From positions 7,874,001-7,938,000 of the forward strand of contig CM060731.1 of the NCBI GenBank assembly GCA_030704615.1: a stretch of 64,000 bases of DNA, read 5' to 3'. The notes beneath the pieces were generated by a model. The model was given only the letters and a program-made list of their open reading frames with translations. It did no database searches and was not told the DNA's origin. This DNA comes from Takakia lepidozioides (Eukaryota; Streptophyta; Takakiopsida; Takakiales; Takakiaceae). This document shows, piece after piece, positions 46,808-59,000 of the stretch (positions are counted from its first letter, which is position 1; every line of letters starts with the position of its first letter). The translations under genes were made by a program, and so were the position numbers.

Positions 46808-47822
46808 CCAGTGCGTTGTACATTATGTCCGCCCATGTTACATCTTCTCCTCTCAGGGCTTTGAGTATTTCCTCTGTGAAGGATCTGCTCAAATATTGTT
46901 GGTTCTGTTTCATGGCAAACAGAACGTTCAATAACTGGCCTACCTCCCTTAGCCCTGGGTACACGGCCTTGGTACAAGCATAACCCTGAGTTTTAAAGAA
47001 ACTCCTTTCTTGGAATAAGTCCCTTATTTGCAGTCTTGCCCTGTGCTCCTCCACATGCACCTGACCTGATGGCAATTCAAACAATTGTTGTAGGTATAGG
47101 GGAGTAATTTCTAATTCAACTCCCTTCACCATTGTTGCTCCTGTCCTAGGCTCAAGTTTGCAAGAATTGTAACATGTACTGCCTATGGTGCAATGTCCAA
47201 TCTTTGCTTTGCAATCCTTCTAATCGCAGCTCCTTCAGTAACTTTACCGCCTGTGGAGTAGCAATCGTTTGTTTCTGTAGGATTGTGGTGCTCTCACCCT
47301 GATTTCTTCCATTCCTCTCACTCTCTTCATTCTAGACCCACAGAAAGGTTTTGGTTGTAACAATTGAAGAAATGCTTGTAGGGCACAAAGCATAAACATA
47401 TGGTTGCCACAAAATGCTATGGGTAATTTCTTGTAAGCCTGCGGGGCTTGCAAGCATCGATTAAGAGAAAAGATACTCTCTATTCTTCTATCCCCGTGCC
47501 ACTACGTAAGTAGTATCGCGAGCGTATAGTCTGTTAGTTCCTCCATAGCTTCAAAGCTATAGCATTGATGGTCTGTCCCGTCGAGACGCCCGTAACTTGG
47601 AACGACGCCGACTCTTGCGCTTAAAATCCCTCCAATTTCTTGATCCTGCTTCTGGCTTATGATTGGCTGTAACCGCTGTGACTGGATTTTAGATTTAATT
47701 TCCTTCCATGGATTTTCCACTCTGGACTGTCCACTAGGATAGCACATGTGACATGGATTTCGCTTTTCGGTACTTTTAAAGGGTTCCGTTACCTTTTCCC
47801 TGTATGCATTAATAGGCCCATA
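46808..47822 (-). pseudogene. N-terminal fragment of a retrotransposon extra ORF, minus strand (likely R1)
   Basis: On the minus strand it encodes CHMCYPSGQSRVENP, SFEAMEELTDYTLAILLT, AYKKLPIAFCGNHMF and TWADIMYNALV, matching R3 41,735-42,690 with frameshifts. With 14,962-17,670 it probably forms one older minus-strand element split by R2/R3. About 1.4 kb between the two pieces is missing. It ends near 47,822, a few bases from the end of E3. Confidence 0.75.
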
Positions 47823-48199
47823 ATAAGTTAATGTGAGGTTTGCTATTTCATGAGCATGAGCGGCATGAGCGGCATGAGCAGGGTAGTAAGACAATCGGTT
47901 TTCATGAGCAGAAGTACAAATTTCGAAAATAAAAAACAATAAAAAACAATAATTTAATGCAATGTGTCAGGAAAAACAAATATATTATTCGGCCCCTTGA
48001 AGGGAAAATTGCAGTTTTGACAGTTGTGCTCATGATATTTCGTCTTCCGCTCATGCCAATTCCCAGCGACATGTGCAAATATGGCGCCGAATTTCGCGGA
48101 AATAGGGTCCGTAACCTGAAAAAACGACGATGTATTTCGCGGTAATAGGTCTCTCTGGCGAAAAATGGTGCCGAATTCCACGGCTATAGGTCCCCTCAT

Positions 48200-48600
48200 G
48201 ACAGGTAATTCGGCGCCATTTTTCCAGTGCATGTTCGGACTTAGCCAGTTTTCGGCGCAAAATAGGGAAATTCGGCGCCATTTTTTCCATACACTGTACC
48301 AGTGCATGTTGGGACTTAGCCAGTTTTCGGCCCAAAAAAGAGAAATTCGGCGCCATTTTTCCAGACACGGTACTAGTGCATGTTGGGACTTAGCCAGTTT
48401 TCGGCCCAAAAAAGAGAAATTCGGCGCCATTTTTCCAGACACGGTACTAGTGCATGTTGGGACTTAGCCAGTTTTCGGCCCAAAAAAGAGAAATTCGGCG
48501 CCATTTTCCCAGACACAGGTACCAGTGCATGTTGGGACTTAGCCAGTTTTCGGCCCAAAAAAGAGAAATTCGGTGCCATTTTTCCAGAAATGGCCCCACA
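48200..48600. repeat. 75-bp repeats at B-side end of E3
   Basis: Five or more units of GTGCATGTTGGGACTTAGCC, TTTTCGGCCC and AGAAATTCGGCGCCATTTTT, about 75-81 bp each. Inverse of the array at 11,320-11,560. Confidence 0.9.
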
Positions 48601-48742
48601 ACTGCTTTTGTTGGATCTCAGTTTGAATGGAATATTGCCTCATTCCAGGAGTTTTGGGGTGCATTTCATTACACTGCAAAAAAAAGTCTGATACAACAAA
48701 ATGCAATTGAAAATATCCATATGGAGGATTCCCTTTGCCCCA

Positions 48743-51595
48743 TCAATGATTTCTGGAATCCCTAAGGAGGAGTTTGTGCAGCTCGTTCACGCTCAACGCC
48801 GGTGCATGAATAAAGTCATCAATAGTCACGTTCATCCTCAACCTCTTCAGGTAAATGTAATACAGATGCTTGCACGGATAATATTGGAATCCTTCTTTGC
48901 TTCCATCACGAGAAGTCCGTACAATTGCAAGTCGGCTCCACTCCAATCGTAATTGTGTATACATCGTCGCGTACAGCCGAGCCGGCCGTTGCCATCCGAT
49001 ACACACGCCAAGGTCGGGTGGGGGTACGTCCATGGAGCTCTGAATAGTGCAAGCCATCCCAAGAGCATTGGCAATCCGAGTCTCATTCAACTTGTTGGGA
49101 GGGTGTCGTCTCTTCACTCTTCCGAATCGCATTGTGGGATGTGCAGAATTGTCCAATCCGTCTCTACTGGACCGAACAGTCTGCAATGGTTGGGTCTGAG
49201 GAACCGGAAATGCGTGGGCCGGGATGTCTGTGCGTTGCACCATTCGAAATCCTGCTGCAGATAGAGCATCCGCCTCATTCTGAAAGAGGCTGCAAACCCG
49301 GTGCAACAGGCCAGACGCCCGGAGGCTCCGGCATTCCCTGAATCCCAACTTGGGCTTGCCAAATACACAGGTCATTATATCGTGCCTACAGAACCAAAAT
49401 GTCTGCGTTGTGGCGTGAGCAAATGTGGGAGTCAAAAATCTGCCGCTGCTGAAACAAGGTACAGGTACAGCACCGTGTGGGTTCCTCCGAATCATCTCAC
49501 CACAGCGTGCTCTCGTATCCACCCGGATGGCGCAGCACTTCCCTCGAAATGCCGGCAATGTCCTCGCAATTCTCCACTGTGATTCCGACACTCTTGTCTC
49601 CACAATGGGAATGTTGTACTGCTTTACTACAGATGACTCGTTATGTTGCCGGGGCATGCGCCCTGTGCTCAAAGGAGATGGCGATCTTGAACGTGCAGGA
49701 CTTGCGGTGCTCGACGAGACCTCCTCAGGCAACATCACTGGACCACGAGGGAGCGTGCGAATATTCTTGTCAGCTCGCCATGAATCCTCTTCTCTGCCAG
49801 GTGCCTCGTCAAGTCTTCGTCTCACTGGACGGGTATGAACATCTCCTTCCAGATGTTGGCCTCTTCGCAGCAATGGCGTGTCCCGAAGGCCCTCTCGCAA
49901 GGCCGCCGCCCACTTCGAGGATTCTTCGATCTAGAGGGAGTCCGCATCAGCATTTCCTGCCTGTCCGGCCCCAAGCCCACTGTTTCCCTTTCAAGAACTC
50001 GTTGTACCTGCATTGCTGCATAATTGACCTCACAATGTCCTCCGTTGTGGCAGTGAGGATGTCCACCAGATGCGCTGCAGAGGAGGCACGCCAGGAAGAG
50101 TGCACTGATTCAGCCATGTTTGTCGTGGGCATGTCGGTGTCGGAGTCGAGACACATTTCCTGCACAAGCACATGTTCAGGTTACAAGCAAGTTACAAATA
50201 TGGCCAAGAATAATATTCAACGGGACGCGAATTTGTGCAACTCACCTCCCGCATATAGTCGCCGAACTGGAGGAAACGATAATGCCACCATGCTAGCCAA
50301 CTGACCATTGCTCCCTCGTCTGATTTCCTTACAGCACCTGACGATGTCCACCAAGCCCGTATGCATGCAAACTGTGTCTCTGCATCATCCAAGGTGGAAG
50401 CGCGCTTCCACGCAAGGCACATGGAACGGTGCTCCTCTCTGAAATCTGGCGCCACGAGCCTGGTTGTGTACTGCGAAAGGCTCTGCAGAAAATGGAACCC
50501 ACAAGATCTCTCCTTGCCTTCCATGGGAACATTGGGGTCTTGCCCGTACACCCTTCGGATGGCAGCCCAATTTGCTTGTGCGTTGTCCGCCATGAAACCA
50601 TGGAAATTCGGAGGGGCAATCCCGCCTTGGCCATCTGTTCGTTTATTCCCTGCCAAAGAAGCATCTCCGATTGTGTGTCCTCTCCTTTCATTTCACAAAT
50701 AGCAATTGTCATTAGCATCCTGCAGTGGGTGTCGTAGACATGTGCACCCATTGTCACCCACTATTGATTTGTAATTCGCTTGATATGGTCGAACATGACC
50801 CAACTGTTTGACAAGTTCCCACTCGTCATCCTGTCGACCAGTTCGACGCCGCTACTAGGTCCACACGTGGACATTTTGAATACGAAACAACGATCTGCCT
50901 CAGTCCTTGTCCTGGAAACCTACTTCCATGAATGTAGTCATATCCAATCGTCGCTTCACCTCCAGAATGGAGTGCATATCCGAGCCACGCCCAATTTTCT
51001 GTTTGCATGAGACAATGTGGTTTCGGACATTCGGTGAACATACGTGGGACACCAGACTCCAGCAATGCCTCCATTTCCTTCTCGTCGAGAGGAACTCTAT
51101 CGAAGCCGTCTTCCGACATAATTCTGGCCAATGCCATCTTATGGGCGGCTTGGAGCTATATCTGTTTGGGTTTGGCACCCGGTCTCAACTTAACCTCCTC
51201 CTGAACGAGCTGCTCTGCTTCGTGGGCAGGCTCCCACGAGTTCCCCCTCGCCAATTTGTGACAATGGGAACCAACGTGTATGCAAGCTCGGGTGAGGTCA
51301 GGTGCAACACATAGAACTGCTTGGCATTACAAACAGACATGCAGTGTGGTGGTTCTTTGCAATGCGCACACTTAAATGTGGAGTTCGGAACCTTCTCCTG
51401 AGCTCGAAATGGTTGATGAGCTGTGCCTGTCCAATCGGTCTCGTTCCTGTGACCTCTGGATTTAAAGTGGAAGCAAGTTGGGGAGAAACACCGCAACGCG
51501 CCCGCACAAACAACGTAGCGCACCCGCACACCATCGAGTATCTTCATGCTGGTGGTTTTGGTAACGCACCAAGGATGACCGTCATATTTTCTAAG
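48743..51595 (-). pseudogene. B3: truncated MULE-like transposase of E3
   Basis: Exon 2 runs 50159-48743 and exon 1 from about 51,595 to the donor near 50,246. The match to B1 starts abruptly at KYDGHPWC, so some 243 N-terminal codons and the promoter are gone, replaced by palindromic array sequence. Several frameshifts (near 51,298, 51,060, 50,690, 49,920, 49,290 and 48,900) split the frame. The Cys/His cluster, MADNAQANW, DDAETQF and CKHLYYIYL remain readable. Non-functional. Confidence 0.9.
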
Positions 51596-52830
51596 TGGAA
51601 TCCCGGATGGATGGAATCCGGCGCCGCATTTCCATCCTGCAGGTAATTCGAATCCCCGATGGATGGAAATCCGGCGTCGCATTTTCATCCTGCAGGTAAT
51701 TCGAATCCCCGATGGATGGAAATTCGGCGCCGAATTTCCATCCAGCAGGTAAGTGGAATCCCGGATGGATGGAAATTCGGTGACGATTTTCCATCCAGCA
51801 GGTACGTGGAATCCCGGATGGATGGAAATCCGGCGCCGAATTTCCATCCAGCAGGTAAGTCGGATCGCTAGCGTATGGATATTCGGCGCCGAATTTCCAT
51901 TCACCAGGTATTTCATCGCTCAGAATTACCTTCCTGCAGGTAATTCTGATCGATGAATTACCTTCCTGCAGGTAGTTCTGATCGATGAAGGTAGGAAGGT
52001 AATTCCTCGCTCAGAATTACCTGCAGGAAGGTAATTCTGAGCGATGAAATACCTGGTGAATGGAAATTCGGCGCCGAATATTCATACGCCAGCGATCCGA
52101 CTTACCTGCTGGATGGAAATTCGGCGCCGGATTTCCATCCATCCGGGATTCCACTTACCTGCTGGATGGAAATCCGGCGCCGAATTTCCATCCATCCGGG
52201 ATTCCACTTACCTGCAGGATGGAAATCCGGCGCCGCATTTCCATCCATCCAAGATTCGAATTACCTGCAGGATGGAAATTCGGCGCCGGATTTCCATCCA
52301 TCGGGGATTCGAATTACCTGCAGGATGGAAATGCGGTGCCGGATTTCCATCCATCCGGGATTCCACTTACCTGCTGGATGGAAATTCGGCGCCGGATCTC
52401 CATCCATCCGCCTGCGAATTACCTGCGTGAGGGAAATTTGGCGCGCCGCCCTACCTGCGCGGATGGAAATCCGGCGCCGGATTTCCATCCATCCGCTTCT
52501 GAATTACTTGCGTGAGGGAAATTTCCAGCGCCGCCCTACTTGCACGGATGGAAATCCGGCGCCGGATTTCCATCCATCCGCTTCTGAATTACCTGCGTGA
52601 GGGGAATTTGGCGCGCCGCCCTACCTGCTCGGATGGAAATCCGGCGCCGGATTTCCATCCATCCGCTTCTGAATTACCTGCGTGAGGGAAATTTCCAGCG
52701 CCGCCCTACCTTGCTGGATGGAAATTCGGCGCTGGATTTCCATCCTGCTGCGCTCCGAATTACTTGCAGGATGGAAATCCGGCGCCGGAATTCCATCGTG
52801 CAGCGCTCCAAATTACTTCTACGTTGGAAA
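51596..52830. repeat. Palindromic GGCGCC tandem array of E3
   Basis: Units of about 53-62 bp with GGAAATTCGGCGCCGAATTT or GGAAATCCGGCGCCGGATTT cores. The array changes direction around 51,930-52,050, where GAATTACCTTCCTGCAGG repeats form the centre. It matches the E1 central array but is shorter. ORFs of 120-150 codons in it are artefacts. 52,831-53,047 is the A3 leader. Confidence 0.9.
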
Positions 52831-53047
52831 TTCCGGGCCTCTTTACGTCGATTTTCATCCGACATGGAGGGCTTCATCCGACATTTAATTGCGCAGTTGG
52901 GCAATAAATGTCCACCGCCGTCGGTTTTCATTCGGGCTGGCGACACATGGCTTCCTGGATACGTACCCTAAATCTCATGCTAATCTTGGCTTAACATGCT
53001 ATTCGAGGCATGTACCCCAAAAACGGAGATCTTTTTAGCTGGGACTT

Positions 53048-55890
53048 ATGCCGCCTGAAGGGCGTGGCTCTCCTGAGAGAGACCTCACATCCAGACCGCG
53101 GCGGAAGTTGAAAGCTCTGTACTACGGACGACGGCCAATCTCTCGCATGGCCAAACTGAAGCTCCAGCAGGAGATTCCAGTGTCTTACTCACAACCCGCG
53201 CCAACTGAAGCCGAGTACTATCAGGCAAGCCACTTCTGCTTTCGGTTTGTTCGATTTCTTTTTGCTTTCGCTTTGTTACCTCGCTTTGTTTTTGCATCTT
53301 CATCCTGGCTTCGCTGGATGAGTGAACTTTAGATAGTTGAGTAAACCTTAGATTGTTTGCAATGCGTGTGCAAATCCGGCAGCTCTGGAGAAGGCTGCTT
53401 GTGCATGTCATTCTCAGGCAATGGTTGCATTTGTTTTCATTGTTGTTGCATGGCTCTCCATACTTCCTAAACTTGTTATGTTTTCATTTTTGCTACACGA
53501 TTGTTGCTATGGTGGTTGCGCTGCTCGTTGCGATGCTGGTTTTTGCACCGATGTTGGTTTTCACGATTTTTGTCAATGACAGAGTGACGACGAGCCCGGC
53601 ACGCTGGTGGTATCATCGACAGCTCCAACTCATCGCATGTTTGAATCGCCCAACTTGGGGCGAGAGGGCAAACTTAAACCTTTTGTTGGTGGACGGGAGG
53701 ACTTGCAACGAGAGTACGACAGAATAGGCATTGGGGAGGTTGGTGCAGGCGGCATGGCAGGTGAAGGGCATGAGGACATGATGACAGCAGATCCAGCAAT
53801 GGAGGTTGTTGATGCACATGCAGTAGGGCCCGCCCACGCAAAGAAAAAGAAGAAAGCTAAGCACATGCAATCCCCGGCGAGAGAGCCGTCACGGGCTGCG
53901 GAGGGGGGAGTGAGCAGTGCGCGCGAGGGTGTCAGTTCGCCTCAATCAAAGGTGGTCGTCTTGGAGGGCTCCCCTGCTGCTAGCCCTAGTAAGAAACAGA
54001 AAGCCCGTGAGAGGGCAAAAGAGAGGGCAAAAGAACAGACGAGACAGAATGCTAGCCAGGAGGAAAGAGAAAAGGCAGTTGAAGAGGCCAGGGGTGCCCA
54101 AATGACAGATGCCAATGTAAGCGAGGGACGCACAAAGACGGTGGATCCCTCCAAGACACCACAGAGAGGCAGTAACACATCGGTTAGACCATCGCGGGCA
54201 AGAGCAGCCCCTGCAATTACCCATATGGTGGAGAGTGGAGGAGAGGAAAGAACACCAGAAAGAGCACGGATTGTGCAAGTTCGAGGTGAAGCCAGGGAGA
54301 GGGCAGTAGAGACGGGGAGAGTGCTGGAGGTGGTTTCGCAGGTGGCTGACCCTGTTGAGGAGGACGACAGGGAGCTTTCTGACCAGGATGACATCCTCCC
54401 GGACATCCCCAGGCCCCAAACCCGGAGCATACAGGCTGGATTTGGCGGTCCTGGTGGGCTGCCGGAAAACCCCTCTGCAGCAGACGTCATGTCTGAGGCG
54501 GATATGAAGTTGGCCGCTACCAAGATGTTGGAGGCAACCCACAGCAACATTGGCAGGGTGCTGGGGGGCATTGTGTACCCGGCCAAGCTTCGAATTCCCC
54601 TTTGCCGCTTGGTGTCATTGCAGGTGGTGAGACCTGCCCTCCCAGACGATATCGACAAGCTGAAATTCTCTTTCCGGGATGGATATCGAATGGGGTCTGC
54701 CGCGTTTTACGTTTCCATTGAGAACGACCACGGAGCTTCCCGTGCCCACACTTCCGATGAGGTGGACAAATGGGGTCCCCATTGGCAAACGCGAAATGAG
54801 GAGTTCGAGAGATCGATTGCTAGTGATCCTCTTTTCAACACTTGTCCGGTAAGATGTTCTACGTGTGGGACGACAATCATCGCCTCCTGGCATGGATGGA
54901 GCACATTGCCCAAGCCCACCCCAACGACCTCGATTGGCATTTTGCCGTGGATTGTGTTGTGCTGAAGGTTGCGGGGCCCAAAGATCGCAGTCTTCTCAAA
55001 GCTGCAATGGCCGACATCAACTCGTAAGCTACAACGCCTCTCGCTTTTGGACTTTGAATTTGGAAGTCATTTCATTGCAAATCCTCATATATGATGGAAA
55101 TTCCCATTTCAGTATTGTTTGATGGAAATGTGGCACTGCAGGGTGACTGAGAATGCCTTCATTGCCACCAACTTGTCCCATATGCTCTTCCGAGTGAAGG
55201 ATGTCGGGAAGCAGGGGGTGCAAGAGTTTGCCAATTCCCTCAGTGCCGACCTCCTGCGCAAGTCGGAGGCAAAGGCAGACAGAACCTGGTATAGGCTGAG
55301 CGTCGACGCCATGGTGGACTACATATTTCGGGTAAAGCTCCTGACAGTTTTGTTGAGCTAATCTGTCTCTCCTCCCCCAATAGAAGAAATTGTGTTGAGC
55401 GGGATCTCTAATCTTATGTGCGCATTCTTGACAGACGAAAATACAGCAGGATTTGGCACATGCGCGGAGGTTCTACATGGAGTCAGAGGAGTCGAATCCA
55501 ACCCTCCCGGAACTCGAATCGTATGTCAAAGCTGCGGAGGTGAGGGCCCGCATAAAGTACAAGTCGCGGATGGTAAAGTACGTGGCCATAGCTGATCCCG
55601 CCCTTGGTGCCGACTTTCTGGTGGAGGTGGGGAAGCACTACTCTCGCGCTCTGAAGCCCACGATGACATTGGAGAAGCTCCATCGTCTAGCCACATCCTG
55701 TGTGGATGCAATAGAAAAGGTGATACATTCTTAACCAAATTGTGGTGGCAGCAACTCTTTTTTGTGGTGTTTGGCGCTTACGAATATGCTGGGTGGTTGG
55801 ACAGACCCGGTGGCTCCAAATCTGGAATGGTTCCCAAAGTACCAGGGACATGTGGAGCTTCCCCAAACCGGACAAACTCTCTGACCCCAC
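53048..55890 (+). pseudogene. A3: ParB-like domain gene of E3, frameshifted and truncated
   Basis: Exons 53048-53224, 53583-55023, 55142-55331, 55435-55719 and 55805-55890 correspond to A1 exons 1 to 5, with the same GC-AG first intron. Exon 2 is one base shorter than in A1: a deletion near 54,836 (TTTTCAACACTTG against TTTTCCAGCACATG) shifts the frame just before the ParB motif, which also reads DDNHRLLAW instead of DGNHRLLAW. The fifth exon is cut at 55,890 by the LTR of R4, so the methyltransferase part is absent or lies beyond the window. Confidence 0.85.
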
Positions 55891-56335
55891 TGTCGCGCGG
55901 CTTTTTCTCACCCATCCCTTCGCTATCCGAGGCGGAAACTCCAAGATAGAAGAGTTGGAAATCTTTAAGTACTCAGCCCGCGCAGAACAATCAGTCATGA
56001 CCTACAGCTAGTGTATCATGGGGGTGTTTCCTATTTGTTTCCCTTTCCGCATTCATCTTAGCTACCTTACCATTGATAATTAAGTATCAGTTTGCTTCAT
56101 CAATCTATCAGTTTCCTTCACTCTTTCATTCAATCCACAGCTTCACTCAGATCTCTCTACACAGTGTGATTGTATCGCATAAGTATCAGATTATGATTTA
56201 TCAGGTATCAGGCCGAAGCCATTGTGTCTCTAATCTGCTCTACAATATCACTACAGCTTTGCATATAACAAGCATCTACTAATCCTCTTTCCTCCTTCAC
56301 CGCGCTCTCCATCTTTTGCTTTCGATCTCCGCTCC
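55891..56335 (-). mobile_element. Partial 3' LTR of R4 (subfamily A)
   Basis: Matches the last half of the LTR at 34,042-34,853. On the element strand the U3 half and the end of the extra ORF are deleted: the coding frame joins LTR sequence near 56,340 (EINSQAGGG then LTR). Confidence 0.85.
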
Positions 56336-56339
56336 AGCC

Positions 56340-58605
56340 TGACTAAGAAGTCCTCCTCCAGCCTGACTGTTTATTTCTTTTGTTGATTGGTCAAGCATAG
56401 TTGTAAATGTAGCACATTGTATCGCCATCCTGTTATGCACTGTCTGCAACTCCGTATGTAGTGCATTCAGTTCTTGCAACTTGCTTTCATGCTGCACCTG
56501 CATTTGGTATAGCTGTTGCTTATGTGCTTCGTGCAACTGGTCTTGCGCGAGGCCTGCCTCAATCAATTGTTGCTTGGCCAACTGCAAAGCCATTTCTGTA
56601 TTGCCCAAGTCCTGCTTCATCTTGAGAGTGACCTCTTCATCGACCTTGTTTGCACACTCAGTGGCAAGTCGAGCCTCAAACTCCTTCCTGAGTTCCTCTT
56701 TCAAGGCTGTCAATTGGGTAATTGGAACATGGGATTTGACACAAGTCCCCAACAAATTAAGTGTCCTGCCTATGGAACTCATCAGCATTGCCTGTTGAGG
56801 GTCATCATGGTGAGGTTGCTGCTGTTCCTCCTGATCTTCAACAGTATGATGTCTCACTAACCATTCAGGCCATTGTCCCACCGGATTTTCTTCCTGAACT
56901 ACTTCATCTATGACCGGTGTTACAGTGTCATGACCTTCCGCCTGTGGTACCTCCGACACAGGTGTGTGCATTATATGCACCTCAGGATTTCCCTTGGGCA
57001 ACTGTTGCACCTCTGGGATTTCTGTCTCCTTGACCAGACCAGAATATTCATAGAGAAGGTCCCCTTTCTCTATTTCTGCCACTATCTGTTCTGTAGTTGG
57101 AATATCTATCCCTTCACTTTCCAAATCAATTATTTCGGGTTGAGCTGCATGGATAACCTGTGACCTTGTGACAAGTCGTTCAAGTGGCTGTGATGGTTGT
57201 GATGCAGAAGTAACTTCCTCCTCCCTCTCTGAAGGTCCTGCTTCCAGTAATAGCATTTGTCTGTGCTGCTGTGCCCCTTCCTGGCCATGAGCTTGGGAAA
57301 CATTATCATGCGGAATCCGTGAAGCCAGTGGATCCGCCACTACAGTCTTTCCCTTCTCTGCCTCTTAGTCTCGGGTTGTGCTGCTAGTCCACCCTCACTG
57401 TGTGAAGAGCCTTGCTCTTCCATTGCAGTTGTTTCTGGCTCAAACACTCCCATTTCCTTCCTTTCTTGTGCATTAAGTATGCCAGAATTAAGGATTATTT
57501 GAGCAATGATTGGGCCAGACACAATGATAGGAGACTTTACGGTAGTACCTTGTAATCTTTTCATCTCCTCTACTAGTGCGTTGTACATTATGTCCGCCCA
57601 TTGTACCTCTTGTCCCTTCAGGCCTTTGAGTATTTCCTCTGTGAAGGATCTGCTCAAATATTGTTGGTTCTGTTTCAGGGCAATCAGAACGTTCAATACC
57701 TGGCCTATCTCTTTTAACCCTGGGTACACAGCTTTGGTACAAGCATAACCCTGAGTTTTAAAGAAACTCCCTTCTTGGAATAAGTCCCCTATTTGCAGTC
57801 TTGCCCTGTGTTCCTCCACATGCACCTGACGTGCTGGCAATCGAAACAATTGCTGGAGGTATAGGGGAGTAATCATTAATTCAACTCCCTTCACCGTTGT
57901 TGTTCCTGTCCTTGGCTCAAAGTTCTGCAAAAATTGTAACATGTACTGTCTATGGTGTAGTGTCCAATCTAGGCTTTGCAATCCTTCCAATCTCAGCTCC
58001 TCCAGTATCTTTATCGCCTGTGGGGTAGCCATCGTTTGTTTCTGCAGAATTGTGGTGCTCTTCACCCTGATTTCCTCCATTCCTCTCACTCTCTTCATTT
58101 TAGACTCACAGAACTGCTTTGGCTGTAACAACTACAGGAATGCCTGTAGTGCACAAAGCATAAACGTATGGTTGCCGCAGAAAGCTATGGGTAATTTCTT
58201 GTAAGCCTGCGGGGCTTGCAAGCATTGCTCAAGAGAAAGGCCCTGCTCTGTCCTTTCGTGTCTATGCCACTGCGTAAGTAATATTGCGAGCGTATAGTCT
58301 GTTAGTTCCTCCATAGTTTCCAAGTTATAGCATTTATGGCCTGTCTTGTCGAGACGCCCGTTACTCAGAACGACGCCGCCTCTTGCGCTCAATTTCCCTC
58401 CATTTTCTTGATCCTTTCTCTGGTTTTCTATTGGCTGTATCCGCTGTGACTGGATTTTAAATTTTATCTTCTTTAGTGGACTTTCCCTCTTGGATAGTCC
58501 ACTAGGATCACACATGTGACAAGAATTCGGCTTTTCTGTACTTGCCGTTCGTTCCGTTTCCCTTTTTCCGTACTCATTAATGGGCCTGGCTTTCATCCCT
58601 TTTGA
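56340..58605 (-). pseudogene. R4 extra ORF, N-terminal and coiled-coil parts
   Basis: Matches R3 41,730-43,920: INEYGKRETERTAS, MEELTDYTLAILLTQW, MYNALVEEMKRLQG, then the coiled coil up to TMLDQSTKEINSQAG. Broken by a TAG near 58,132 (CAG in R3) and a frameshift near 57,340. The C-terminal third is deleted. Function unknown. Confidence 0.75.
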
Positions 58606-58779
58606 CGGCCGTTCTTGTCTTCTTTCTTTTTGACACCTGTCCTTGCACTTCATTGTCTGCTGTGTGTCGCGTCCTGACCTCCACGTGTCTATTTTTAAAG
58701 TAATTTCCGTTTCCTCTTCCGTCATCCATTTTCCTGAAGTTATTATGTGTCCACTTGTCACTGATTCTATGGATGGTGT

Positions 58780-59000
58780 AACTTTAGTAGGCTGTGTTGA
58801 GCTGTGACAGGCTGTGTCATACTGTGTTACACTGTGATAGGCTGTGATGCACTGTGGTAAGCTGTGATAGGCTGTGACACGCTGTGGTAGGTTGTTATAG
58901 GCTGTGTTGCACCGTGCTGGGCTGTGATAGGCTGTGTTGCGCCTTGCTGGGCTGTGATAGGCTGTGTCACGTCGTGATGGGCTGTGGTTGGCTGTGTCAC
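58780..59000. repeat. Minisatellite downstream of R4 integrase
   Basis: About ten 20-bp units related to TGATAGGCTGTGTCACG on the plus strand; counterpart of R3 41,130-41,520. Confidence 0.85.

Larger units (their letters stand above)
47835..55890. mobile_element. E3: inverted, partly deleted copy of the E1 family
   Basis: E3 is the reverse complement of E1 over the B gene, the palindromic array and the A gene. Its B-side end (GAGGTTTGCTATTTC) is at 47,835. The A-side is broken at 55,890 by retrotransposon R4. Relative to E1 it lacks the B promoter and the first 240 or so codons of B, and both genes carry frameshifts. It is therefore a dead copy. Confidence 0.85.

Noticed and set aside
1-55890. 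Plastid-type inverted repeat
   Set aside because: The inverted arms carry transposon genes and arrays, with no rRNA or plastid genes.
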